A stretch of DNA of 64,000 bases from Chromobacterium rhizoryzae (GTDB taxonomy: Bacteria; Pseudomonadota; Gammaproteobacteria; Burkholderiales; Chromobacteriaceae). Positions 7,670 to 16,051 of the stretch are shown here, piece by piece. The notes under the pieces were generated by a model. The model worked only from the letters and a program-made list of their open reading frames with translations, was not told where the DNA came from and made no database searches. The stretch is taken from positions 1,550,001-1,614,000 of the forward strand of contig NZ_CP066126.1 of the NCBI RefSeq assembly GCF_020544465.1, written 5' to 3'. The number at the start of each line of letters is the position of its first letter. The first letter of the stretch is position 1. The position numbers and the translations under genes were made by a program.

Positions 7670-8671
7670 ATGGCGGTGCGCGAATTCGAATGTCTCGATG
7701 GCCATACCTGCGGCAATCCGGTGCGGCTGGTGGTGAACGGCGGTCCGCGGCTGGAAGGGGAGACCCAGGCGGAGCGGCGGCTGGATTTCATCCGCCGCTA
7801 CGACTGGATACGCACCGGGCTGATGTTCGAGCCGCGCGGCCATGCGCAGATGTCCGGCGCCTTTCTGTATCCGTCGACGCGGGAGGATTGCGACATCGCG
7901 GTGCTTTACATCGAGACCAGCGGCTGCCTGCCGATGTGCGGCCACGGCACCATAGGCGTGGTCACCATGGCGCTGGAGCACGGTCTGGTGACGCCGGCCG
8001 CGCCCGGGGTGCTGAATCTGGACACGCCGGCGGGCAAGGTGGCGGCAGAGTACCGGATGGAGGGCGACAAGGTCGCCGCGGTGACCTTGACCAATGTGCC
8101 GTCCTTCCTCTACCTGCGTGATGTGGAGGCCGAGGTGTCCGCGTTGGGGCGCTTGCGGGTGGACATCGCCTACGGCGGCAATTTCTATCCCATCGTCGAG
8201 GCGCAGCCGGGCTATCGCGATATGGCGGATTACTCGCCGGCGCAGCTGGTGGCGATGGGGCGCGAACTGCGCGAATACCTGAACCGGCATTACGACATCG
8301 TCCATCCGCTGGACCCCAATATCCGCGGCGTCCGTCATTGCCAGTGGACCGGCGCGGCCAAGAACGCCGGCTCCAGCGCGGCCAACGCGGTGTTGTACGG
8401 TGAGTCCGCGCTGGACCGCTCGCCTTGCGGCACCGGTACTTCGGCGCGGCTGGCTCAGCGTCACGCGCGCGGCCTGCTCGCCGTCGGCGAGGATTTCATC
8501 CACGAGAGCCTGATCGGCAGCCAGTTCGTCGGCCGCGTGCTGGCGGAAACGCGGGTGGGCGATTACCCGGCCATCGTGCCCTCGGTGCGGGGCTGGGCGC
8601 GCTTCACCGGCTACAACCGCATCCTGCTGGACGACGCCGATCCCTATGTCCACGGCTTCGAGGTGGCCTGA
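7670..8671 (+). CDS. 4-hydroxyproline 2-epimerase (proline racemase family)
   Basis: A 333-residue enzyme that converts trans-4-hydroxy-L-proline to cis-4-hydroxy-D-proline, the first catabolic step. Both catalytic cysteines of the family are present: Cys90 in MCGHGTIG and Cys253 in SPCGTGTSA. The second Cys distinguishes an epimerase from the Thr-containing 3-hydroxyproline dehydratases. The ATG at 7670 follows a GAGGAGC ribosome site; a longer frame from 7601 is not family-like. The FAD dehydrogenase begins one base after the stop. Proline racemase activity cannot be excluded from motifs alone, but the neighbours support hydroxyproline. Confidence 0.9.
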   Translation: MAVREFECLDGHTCGNPVRLVVNGGPRLEGETQAERRLDFIRRYDWIRTGLMFEPRGHAQMSGAFLYPSTREDCDIAVLYIETSGCLPMCGHGTIGVVTMALEHGLVTPAAPGVLNLDTPAGKVAAEYRMEGDKVAAVTLTNVPSFLYLRDVEAEVSALGRLRVDIAYGGNFYPIVEAQPGYRDMADYSPAQLVAMGRELREYLNRHYDIVHPLDPNIRGVRHCQWTGAAKNAGSSAANAVLYGESALDRSPCGTGTSARLAQRHARGLLAVGEDFIHESLIGSQFVGRVLAETRVGDYPAIVPSVRGWARFTGYNRILLDDADPYVHGFEVA

Positions 8672-8672
8672 G

Positions 8673-9917
8673 ATGAGCGCGCGCGTCATTGTCGTCGGCG
8701 CCGGCGTGGTGGGCATCGCCGCGGCGCTGCAACTGCGGCAAGCCGGGCTGGAGGTGTTGCTGCTGGACCGCGGCGAACCGGCGCGGGAAACCAGCTACGG
8801 CAACGCCGGCGCGCTGGCGGTCAGCGATGTGATTCCCTTGGCCGAGCCCGGCGTTTGGCGCCGCCTGCCCGGCTGGCTGCTGGACCCGCTGGGGCCGCTG
8901 GCGGTGCGCTGGCGCTATCTGCCGACGCTGGCGCCGTGGCTGGCGCGTTTCGCGCTGGCCAGCCGGCCGGCGCGGGTGGCTGCCCTGACCCGCGCGCTGG
9001 CGGCTTTGCTGAACCGGGCCGCCGCCGATTACGCGCCGCTGGTGGAGCTGGCCGGGCTGGAGGGCATGTGGCGGCGGCACGGCGCGCTGACCTTGTACCG
9101 CGACGCGGCCGAGCTGGAGCGGGCCTTGCCGGCCTGGCGGCGGAAGTCCGAGCACGGCGTGGGCTGGCAGGCGCTGGATCAGGCGGCGGCCCAGGCTTGC
9201 GAGCCGGCGCTGCTGGATGGCTGGGCGCGCGCGGTCAAGGTGGCGTCCTGGTCCCATGTCGATGATCCCTATCTGTTCTGCCGGGGCCTGTTCGACGCCT
9301 TCGTCGCCGCTGGCGGCGGCTTCGAGCAAGCGGAGGCGGCGGCCCTGAGCGAAGGCGAGGGCAAGATCGACGGCGTGGTCTGCGCCGATGGCCGCACGCT
9401 GGCCGCCGCCCAGGTGGTGGTGACCGCCGGCATCTGGAGCGATCGCTTCACCCGGCAGTGCCGCTACCGGGTGCCGCTGGAAAGCGAGCGCGGCTATCAC
9501 GTCAACCTGCCCAAGGCCGGGGTGGCTTTGCGCCATTTCATTCAGTGCGCCAGCGAAAGCTTCGTGATCCTGCCGCTGGCCGACGGAGGCCTGCGGTTGG
9601 CCGGCACCGTGGAACTGGCCCACCGCGACGCGGCGCCGGACTGGCGGCGCGCCGAGATCCTGCTGGACAAGGCGCGGCGCATCGTCGGCGATTTTTCCAC
9701 CGAAGGCATGACGCTGTGGATGGGCAACCGGCCGTCGCTGCCGGACACCGTGCCGGTGATCGGCCCGGCCCCGGATCGCCAGGGCCTGTATTTCGCTTTC
9801 GGCCACGGCCATTTGGGCCTGACGCTGGCCGCCACCACCGGCGCGCTGCTGCGCGACATGGTGTTGCGGCGTCCGCCGGATCTGGATTTGCATCCTTACC
9901 GCCTGGCGCGCTTTTAG
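8673..9917 (+). CDS. D-hydroxyproline dehydrogenase (DadA-like FAD oxidoreductase)
   Basis: A 414-residue DAO-family flavoprotein. The dinucleotide fold is VIVVGAGVVGIAAALQL at the N-terminus, with SYGNAGALAVSD just after it. The C-terminal GMTLWMGNRPSLPDTVPVIG and FGHGHLGLTLA are typical of D-amino-acid dehydrogenases. It is expected to oxidise cis-4-hydroxy-D-proline to pyrroline-4-hydroxy-2-carboxylate, passing electrons to the respiratory chain. Substrate is inferred from the coupled epimerase upstream and the deaminase and dehydrogenase downstream. The TAG stop merges with the left end of a MITE-like repeat that separates it from the permease gene. Confidence 0.87.
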   Translation: MSARVIVVGAGVVGIAAALQLRQAGLEVLLLDRGEPARETSYGNAGALAVSDVIPLAEPGVWRRLPGWLLDPLGPLAVRWRYLPTLAPWLARFALASRPARVAALTRALAALLNRAAADYAPLVELAGLEGMWRRHGALTLYRDAAELERALPAWRRKSEHGVGWQALDQAAAQACEPALLDGWARAVKVASWSHVDDPYLFCRGLFDAFVAAGGGFEQAEAAALSEGEGKIDGVVCADGRTLAAAQVVVTAGIWSDRFTRQCRYRVPLESERGYHVNLPKAGVALRHFIQCASESFVILPLADGGLRLAGTVELAHRDAAPDWRRAEILLDKARRIVGDFSTEGMTLWMGNRPSLPDTVPVIGPAPDRQGLYFAFGHGHLGLTLAATTGALLRDMVLRRPPDLDLHPYRLARF

Positions 9918-10056
9918 AACATGTTTTCGATCTCGCGAGTTAGAGCGAGACAAGGCGAAAACGGCCGAGGAAGCGGAATGTACCCGTGGTGCATGAGCAT
10001 GTCGAAGTCGTTTTCAATGCGGTATCGCAGCAGCGCAGTAGACCGTAAACAGGTTC
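9917..10056. mobile_element. MITE-like palindromic repeat, family A, copy 2 (inverted)
   Basis: About 140 bases with ends GAACATGTTTTCGATC and GACCGTAAACAGGTTC, in opposite orientation to copy 1. The left end uses the G of the preceding TAG stop; flanks are TTA and TGA, so no exact duplication remains. It interrupts the hydroxyproline operon between the dehydrogenase and the permease and could form a long RNA hairpin there. Confidence 0.75.
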
Positions 10057-10128
10057 TGAGCGCCGCGGCCCCTCCGCGCCGGCAGCCTGGACGCCGCCGG
10101 CCGCCCACCCGAGCAGAGGAGAAACGCC

Positions 10129-11538
10129 ATGCAACAAAGATCGCCGCGCTTGCCGAGCGCAACCCAGGTTGTCGCGGTGATGGCCGGTTTCATCGCCATC
10201 ATGTTTCTATTCCTTAACGTGCTGGACCTGCCCATCCAGCTGGCGCTGTTCAGCAGCTGGTTCCTGGTGATAGGGCTGGGCAACTGGCTGGGCCGCAGTT
10301 ACGACGATATGCAGCAGGGCCTGATCCAGGGCATCCACAACGGCATGGTGGCGGTGCTGGTGCTGATTACCGTGGGCGCGCTGATCGGCACCTGGATCGC
10401 CGGCGGGGTGGTGCCGGCCATCATCTACTACGGCCTGGCCATCATGAGCCCGCAGATCTTTCTGTGCGCGGCCTTCATCATCTGCATGCTGACCTCGCTG
10501 GCCACCGGCACCTCCTTCGGCACCGCCGGCACGGCGGGCATCGCGATGATGGGCATAGGCTACAGCTTCGGCATGCCTTTGCCGCTGGTGGCCGGCGCGG
10601 TGATTTCCGGCGCCTATGTCGGCGACAAGATGTCGCCGCTGTCGGACACCACGGTGATGACCGCCTCGCTGTGCAAGGTGGATCTGATCGACCACATCCG
10701 CTCGATGATGTGGGTCAGCGTGCCGGCCACCTTGCTGACCGCGCTGTTGTTCCTCGGCGTCGGTTTCTTCTATGTCGACGCCGGCCTGGACACCGGCCGC
10801 GCCGATCTGGCGATGCAGGCCTTGGGCTCGCATTTCACCGTCAACGGCTGGCTGCTGCTGCCGGCGGCGGCGGTGATCACGATGTTGACGATGCGGCTGC
10901 CGTCCATCCCGGTGATCTGCTCGGGGGCGGTGATGGGCATCGTCTGCGCCTGGTGGGCGCAGGACATGCCCGTGCTGGACGCGGTGCGCACCGCGTACTT
11001 CGGCAACCGCACCGCGTCCGACGTGGAGTTTCTCAACACCTTGCTCAACCGCGGCGGCATCGAATCCATGCTCAGCGTGATCGCGCTGATCCTGTTCGCC
11101 CTGGGTCTGGGCGGCCTGATGGAGCGCGCCGGCATCCTGGAGGTGATCAGCGCCAACTTCCTGCGCTGGGCCAATAATCCGGGCCGTTTGACCGTTTCGA
11201 CGATTCTGGGCGGCTTCTTCGGCAACTTCTTCGGCGGCGCCGCCTATGTGTCGCTGATCACCGCCAGCACCATCACCGAGCGCAATTACGATCTGCAGGG
11301 CATAGAGCGCCGGGTGCTGTCGCGCAATGTCGAAGCCGGCGGCACGGTGACCGCGCCCATGGTGCCCTGGAGCGACGGCGGCGTGTTCATGGCGGCGACG
11401 CTGGGCGTGTCCACGCTGCAGTATCTGCCCTTTCTCTGGTACCACCTGCTGGTGATCGCCATCAGCGTGTTCTACGGCTACGCCGACATCGCGATCTGGC
11501 GCGTCCGCTCCGCGCCCGCCGCCGCCGCGCCGGCTTGA
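10129..11538 (+). CDS. NhaC-family Na+/H+ antiporter-like permease in the hydroxyproline operon
   Basis: A 469-residue polytopic membrane protein with about eleven hydrophobic segments. Family features include the glycine/serine/threonine-rich stretch LATGTSFGTAGTAGIAMMGIG, AGAVISGAYVGDKMSPLSDTT, and a related half-repeat near the C-terminus (GTVTAPMVPWSDGG). The family exchanges sodium for protons or organic acids. Its place between the dehydrogenase and deaminase genes suggests uptake of hydroxyproline or proline, or pH/sodium balance linked to it (inference). The ATG follows GAGGAGAAACGCC. Confidence 0.82.
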   Translation: MQQRSPRLPSATQVVAVMAGFIAIMFLFLNVLDLPIQLALFSSWFLVIGLGNWLGRSYDDMQQGLIQGIHNGMVAVLVLITVGALIGTWIAGGVVPAIIYYGLAIMSPQIFLCAAFIICMLTSLATGTSFGTAGTAGIAMMGIGYSFGMPLPLVAGAVISGAYVGDKMSPLSDTTVMTASLCKVDLIDHIRSMMWVSVPATLLTALLFLGVGFFYVDAGLDTGRADLAMQALGSHFTVNGWLLLPAAAVITMLTMRLPSIPVICSGAVMGIVCAWWAQDMPVLDAVRTAYFGNRTASDVEFLNTLLNRGGIESMLSVIALILFALGLGGLMERAGILEVISANFLRWANNPGRLTVSTILGGFFGNFFGGAAYVSLITASTITERNYDLQGIERRVLSRNVEAGGTVTAPMVPWSDGGVFMAATLGVSTLQYLPFLWYHLLVIAISVFYGYADIAIWRVRSAPAAAAPA

Positions 11539-11581
11539 GCCGCGCGACCTTCTTCCACCCGTAAGTACAAAGGAAACTCCC

Positions 11582-12457
11582 ATGCAAGAACAAGGCATTC
11601 TGGTTCCCATCGTCACGCCGTTCGACCGCGACGGCCGCCTGGACCTGGCGGCGCTGCGGCAGCTGATCGAGCGTTTCATCGAGCAAGGCGTCGCCGGCGT
11701 CGTCGCCTGCGGCACCACCGGCGAATACTACGCGCTGGACGAGGGCGAGCGCCGCCAAGTGCTGGAGTGCGTGGCCCAGGCGGGCAAGGGCCGGCTGCGG
11801 CTGATCGCCGGCGCCAACGACCTGTCCACCCGCGGCGCGATCGCGCGCGCGCGCCAGGCGGCGGAGCTGGGCTACGAGGCGCTGATGCTGGCGCCGCCGG
11901 CCTACAGCCTGCCGGACCAGGCCGGCATCGTCGCCCATTTCAAGGCGGTGGCCGCCGCCAGCGCGCTGCCCATCATTCTCTACAACTTCCCGGCGCGCGC
12001 CGGGGTCGGCATCGACATCGACAGCGTGGCGGAGCTGAGCCGCGAGCCCAATATCGTCGGCATCAAGGAAAGCAGCGGCGATTTCAGCCGCGCGCTGGCG
12101 CTGATCCAGGCGAACTTGCCGGATTTCGAGGTGATCTGCGGCTGCGACGACCAGGCGGCGGATTTTCTGTTCTGGGGCGTGCGCAGCTGGATCAGCGGCG
12201 CGGCCAACGTCTTTCCCGGTGAACAGGTGGCGATGCTGAACGCCGCCAAGGTCGAGGACTGGGCGCGGGTGCGCGCGCTGATGGCGGCGATGTATCCGGC
12301 GATCCAGGCGATGGAATCCGGCGGCTACAACCAGAAGGCCAAGCTGGGCGTGCGTCGCCACGGCGTCGAGGCCGGCGATGTGCGCCTGCCGCTGTTGCCC
12401 TTGCCGGGCGCGGAAGCCAAGGCCTTCCTCGACGCGCTGGCCGCGTTCGATCGTTAA
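11582..12457 (+). CDS. Pyrroline-4-hydroxy-2-carboxylate deaminase (DHDPS/NAL family)
   Basis: A 291-residue class I aldolase-like enzyme. It has the family motifs GTTGEYYAL (substrate carboxylate loop), LYNFPAR (active-site Tyr) and GIKESSGD with the Schiff-base Lys. In hydroxyproline degradation this family member removes water and ammonia from the pyrroline to give alpha-ketoglutarate semialdehyde. Dihydrodipicolinate synthase itself is less likely given the flanking catabolic genes. It is 12 bases upstream of the aldehyde dehydrogenase. Confidence 0.87.
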   Translation: MQEQGILVPIVTPFDRDGRLDLAALRQLIERFIEQGVAGVVACGTTGEYYALDEGERRQVLECVAQAGKGRLRLIAGANDLSTRGAIARARQAAELGYEALMLAPPAYSLPDQAGIVAHFKAVAAASALPIILYNFPARAGVGIDIDSVAELSREPNIVGIKESSGDFSRALALIQANLPDFEVICGCDDQAADFLFWGVRSWISGAANVFPGEQVAMLNAAKVEDWARVRALMAAMYPAIQAMESGGYNQKAKLGVRRHGVEAGDVRLPLLPLPGAEAKAFLDALAAFDR

Positions 12458-12469
12458 CAGGAGACTGAG

Positions 12470-13951
12470 ATGCCATTAAGCAAGGAAACGGTATTCGAGC
12501 AGGCCCGCGCCGGGCAATTATGGGCCGGCCTGCTGATCCCCGGCCATGAGGGCAAGGGCGCGCGGCTGGACAATCGGACGCCGATGGACAACAGCCTGAT
12601 CGGCCATGTCGCCGCCGGCGACGCCGCCGACGTCGACGCCGCGGTGGCGGCGGCGCGCGCCGGCTTCGAGTCCGGCGAATGGTCGCGCCGGCCGCCGGCC
12701 GAGCGCAAGCAGACGATGCAGCGCTGGGTGGCGCTATTGCAAGAACACGTCGAGGAGTTGGCGGCGCTGGACTGCATCGACGCCGGCAAACCCATCACCG
12801 AATGTCTGAACACCGATCTGCCGGCCACGCTGGACACCTTCGGCTGGTACGCGGAGGCGATAGACAAGTGCTACGGCAAGGTGGCGCCCACCGGGCCGGA
12901 GGCGCTGGGCTTCATCGTCAAGGAGCCGATAGGCGTGGTGGGCGCGGTGCTGCCGTGGAACTTCCCGGCGCAGATGTACGCGTGGAAAGTGGCGCCGGCG
13001 CTGGCCGCCGGCAACTCGGTGGTGGTGAAGCCGGCCAAGCAGACCTCGCTCAGCGCCTATCGCATCACCCAGCTGGCGCATCAGGCCGGCATTCCCGCCG
13101 CGGCGCTGACCCTGGTCACCGGCTCCGGCCAGTCGGTGGGCGAGGCGTTGGGCCGGCATCCGGACGTGGACATGGTGTCCTTCACCGGCTCCACCGAAGT
13201 GGGGCGTTTGTTCCTGCAGTATTCCGCCGAGAGCAATCTGAAGGAAGTGGTGCTGGAGCTGGGCGGCAAGAGTCCGCAGCTGGTGTTCGAGGACGCCGAG
13301 CTGGACGAGATCGTCGACGACGTGTTGGCCGCGGCCTTCTGGAATATGAGCGAGAACTGCAGCTGCGGCTCGCGCTTGATCGTCGCCGCCAGCGTCAAGG
13401 ACGCCTTGCTGGAGAAGCTCAAGCGGCGGCTGGCCGGCTGGAAGCTGGGCCTGCCCACCGACCCGACGGTGCAGGTGGGGCCGCTGGTGGAACAAGCCCA
13501 CTTCGAGCGGGTGAAAGCCTATCTGGACGCGGCCAAGGCCGAGGGCGCGCGGCTGGTGCACGGCGGCCGCATCCACGCCGAGCTGGGCAGCGGCTGGTAT
13601 ATCGAACCCACCATTTTCGACCAGGTCGACGCCAAGATGCGCGTCTTCCAGGAGGAAATCTTCGGCCCGATCCTGGCGGTGAGCACCTTCGACAGCGAGG
13701 AAGAGGCGGTGCGCCTGGCCAACGACAGCGTCTACGGCCTGGCCGCCTCGCTGTACACCCGCGACGTCAGGCGCGCGCAGCGCGTGGCCGCCGCCTTGCG
13801 TGCCGGCACGGTGTCGGTCAACGGCTTCTCCGAGGGCGACATCACCACGCCCTTCGGCGGCTTCAAACAATCCGGCTTCGGCGGGCGCGACAAAGGCCTT
13901 GAGGCGCTGGAGCAATACCAGCAGACCAAGACCATCTGGTACGTGAACTAG
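12470..13951 (+). CDS. NAD(P)-dependent aldehyde dehydrogenase, likely alpha-ketoglutarate semialdehyde
   Basis: A 493-residue ALDH. It shows VLPWNFPAQMYAWKVAPALAAGN (cofactor and oxyanion region), FTGSTEVGR, the catalytic Glu in ELGGKSPQ, and the catalytic Cys in SENCSCGSR (first Cys). The overall sequence is PuuC-like, so a preference for aminobutyraldehyde-type substrates is possible. By position it should oxidise alpha-ketoglutarate semialdehyde to 2-oxoglutarate, the last step of the pathway. A strong terminator follows, marking the operon end. Confidence 0.87.
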   Translation: MPLSKETVFEQARAGQLWAGLLIPGHEGKGARLDNRTPMDNSLIGHVAAGDAADVDAAVAAARAGFESGEWSRRPPAERKQTMQRWVALLQEHVEELAALDCIDAGKPITECLNTDLPATLDTFGWYAEAIDKCYGKVAPTGPEALGFIVKEPIGVVGAVLPWNFPAQMYAWKVAPALAAGNSVVVKPAKQTSLSAYRITQLAHQAGIPAAALTLVTGSGQSVGEALGRHPDVDMVSFTGSTEVGRLFLQYSAESNLKEVVLELGGKSPQLVFEDAELDEIVDDVLAAAFWNMSENCSCGSRLIVAASVKDALLEKLKRRLAGWKLGLPTDPTVQVGPLVEQAHFERVKAYLDAAKAEGARLVHGGRIHAELGSGWYIEPTIFDQVDAKMRVFQEEIFGPILAVSTFDSEEEAVRLANDSVYGLAASLYTRDVRRAQRVAAALRAGTVSVNGFSEGDITTPFGGFKQSGFGGRDKGLEALEQYQQTKTIWYVN

Positions 13952-13957
13952 CTTGAG

Positions 13958-13990
13958 GCCCGGCGCCGCCGGCGCGGCGCCGGGCGTTTT
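13958..13990 (+). terminator. Rho-independent terminator of the hydroxyproline operon
   Basis: A ten-base perfect stem (GCCCGGCGCC with GGCGCCGGGC, eight-base loop) is followed by G and four T residues, seven bases after the aldehyde dehydrogenase stop. Confidence 0.7.
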
Positions 13991-14024
13991 GCGCAGCACC
14001 CATCCAAAACAAAGGAGAGACGAG

Positions 14025-15158
14025 ATGAAAACCATTTTCCCCCTGCGGGCGGCGCTCGCCGGCGCCGCGCTGCTGATCGGCGCCTGGCCGGCGGCCGCCG
14101 AAACCCTGGTCAAGATAGGCTTCGCCTCGCCCTTGTCCGGCCCGCAAGCCCATTACGGCAAGGACAATGAAAACGCCGCGCGGCTGGCGGTGGACGAATT
14201 GAACGCGCGCAAGCCGCAGATAGGCGGCCAGCCGGTGCGCTTCCAGTTGCTGGCGGAGGACGACCAGGCCGATCCGCGCATCGGCACCCAGGTGGCGCAA
14301 CGCTTCGTCGACTCCGGCGTCAAGGCGGTGCTCGGCCATTTCAATTCCGGAGTGTCGATTCCGGCTGCGCGTCTTTACGCCGCCGCCGGCATTCCGCAGC
14401 TATCGGTGTCCACCAACCCGGCCTATACCCGGCAGGGCTACCGCACCGCCTTCCGGCTGGTGGGCAGCGACAGCCAGGTGGGCGCCGCGTTGGGCCGCTT
14501 CGCGGTGCAGACGCTGAAGGCGAGCAGCATTGTGGTGATAGACGACCGCACCGCCTACGGCCAGGGCATCGCCGACGAGTTCGCCAAGGCGGTGCAGGCC
14601 AGCGGCGGCAAGATCGCCCGCCGCGAGTACACCAACGACAAGGCCAGCGATTTTTCCGCCATCCTGACCGCGGTCAAGCCGCTGCGGCCGCAGGTGATCT
14701 TCTATGGCGGCGCCGACGCCCAGGCCGCGCCCATGGCCAAGCAGATGAAGCGGCTGGGTCTGGACGCGCGCCTGCTGGGCGGCGACATGCTGCAAACGCC
14801 CACCTTCCTCAGCCTGGCCGGCGACAGCGCCGGCGGCCACTTCGCCGGCATTCCCGGCGGCCAGTTGAACGACAGGCCGGCGGGCAAAGCCTTCCGCCAG
14901 CGCTATCAGGCGCGTTTCAAGCAGGATGTGGTGAGGCTGGGGCCGCAGTTCTACGACGGCATGATGATGGTGGCGGCCGCCATGCAGCAGGCGGGTTCGG
15001 TGGAACCGGCGCGTTTCATGCCGGTATTGGCCAAGCTCAGCTACGCCGGAGTCAGCACCGATTTTTCCTTTGACGCCAAGGGCGATCTCAACAAGGCGGC
15101 GGTGACGATTTCCGAAGTCAAGAACGGCCAGTGGACGACACGGGCGGTGATGCAGTGA
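14025..15158 (+). CDS. Branched-chain amino-acid-type ABC transporter periplasmic binding protein
   Basis: A 377-residue type I periplasmic binding protein (LivJ/LivK family). Residues 1-25 form a signal peptide ending in the AAA cleavage site before ETLVKIGFASPLSGPQAHYG. Further family landmarks are GHFNSGVSIPAARLY, DDRTAYGQGIADEF and QVIFYGGADAQAAPMAKQ. No permease or ATPase gene is nearby, so it is an orphan binding protein. It may serve a remote Liv-type transporter or deliver ligand to the adjacent system. The start is preceded by AAAGGAGAGACGAG. Confidence 0.87.
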   Translation: MKTIFPLRAALAGAALLIGAWPAAAETLVKIGFASPLSGPQAHYGKDNENAARLAVDELNARKPQIGGQPVRFQLLAEDDQADPRIGTQVAQRFVDSGVKAVLGHFNSGVSIPAARLYAAAGIPQLSVSTNPAYTRQGYRTAFRLVGSDSQVGAALGRFAVQTLKASSIVVIDDRTAYGQGIADEFAKAVQASGGKIARREYTNDKASDFSAILTAVKPLRPQVIFYGGADAQAAPMAKQMKRLGLDARLLGGDMLQTPTFLSLAGDSAGGHFAGIPGGQLNDRPAGKAFRQRYQARFKQDVVRLGPQFYDGMMMVAAAMQQAGSVEPARFMPVLAKLSYAGVSTDFSFDAKGDLNKAAVTISEVKNGQWTTRAVMQ

Positions 15159-15178
15159 GGCAGTGAAAGGAGGGTGGG

Positions 15179-15979
15179 ATGAGGCGGTATGCCCAAGGAC
15201 AATTGGATGAATGGCTGTCATTCGCGCGGGAGCTGGTGGCGGACAGCCGCGGCTTGCTGGCTTCCCGTACCGACTGGAGTTCGCAGTTCAAGCCGGACCG
15301 CACTCTGGTGACTCAACTGGATCTGGAGATTGAGCAAAAGCTGCGCGAGCGCATCCTGCGGCGTTATCCGGACCACGGCGTGCTGGGCGAGGAGTTCGGC
15401 GCCAGGGAGCGGGACGCGGAATGGCTGTGGGTGTTGGACCCCATCGACGGCACCGCCTCCTTCATGGCCGGCATGCCGGTCTACGGCAGCCTGATCGCGC
15501 TCTTGCATCAGGGCGTGCCGGTGCTGGGCGTGATCGATCAGCCGGCCACCGACGACTGCTGGATAGGCCGCCGCGGCCTGCCCACCTTGTTGTTCAAGCG
15601 CGACGGCGGCCGCGAATGCCGGACCCGAGCCTGCGCCAGCCTGGAGCGGGCCTTCGTCTCGGTCAGCAGCCCGGATTTTTTCCTGCCGGAAGAAAGGCCG
15701 GTATGGCAGGGCTTTTGCGAGCGCACGGGCTGGCGGGTCTACGGCGGCGCTTGCCGCAGCTACGGCCTGCTGGCTTCCGGCCGCACCGACCTGGCGCTGG
15801 ACGCCGGCCTCAAGCTCTACGACTACGCGGCGATGCGGCCGGTGATCGAGGGCGCCGGCGGCGTGATCAGCGATTGGGAGGGCCGGGCGATCACGCTGGA
15901 CAGCGGCAGCCGGGTAGTGGCGGCCGGCGATCCGGCCCGCCACCGCGAGGCGCTGGAGCTGATTCAGCGGCTGGCTTGA
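15179..15979 (+). CDS. Inositol monophosphatase-family phosphatase (HisN/SuhB-like)
   Basis: A 266-residue enzyme with the metal-binding motifs of the family: GEEFG (70s), DPIDGTASFMAG (about residue 86) and the C-terminal metal Asp in LKLYDYAAMRPVIEGAGG. The usual 'WDxAA' is changed to YDYAA, keeping the Asp. Members hydrolyse myo-inositol phosphate, histidinol phosphate or similar small phosphate esters. Being followed by an organophosphate-antiporter-like MFS gene suggests a role in dephosphorylating an imported phosphorylated compound (inference). Confidence 0.85.
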   Translation: MRRYAQGQLDEWLSFARELVADSRGLLASRTDWSSQFKPDRTLVTQLDLEIEQKLRERILRRYPDHGVLGEEFGARERDAEWLWVLDPIDGTASFMAGMPVYGSLIALLHQGVPVLGVIDQPATDDCWIGRRGLPTLLFKRDGGRECRTRACASLERAFVSVSSPDFFLPEERPVWQGFCERTGWRVYGGACRSYGLLASGRTDLALDAGLKLYDYAAMRPVIEGAGGVISDWEGRAITLDSGSRVVAAGDPARHREALELIQRLA

Positions 15980-16051
15980 GGCAAGGCGCGCAAAGACGCG
16001 CCGGTCACAACGGCGCCGCCGTCGCGGCGGCGCGGACAGAGGAGAACGCAC

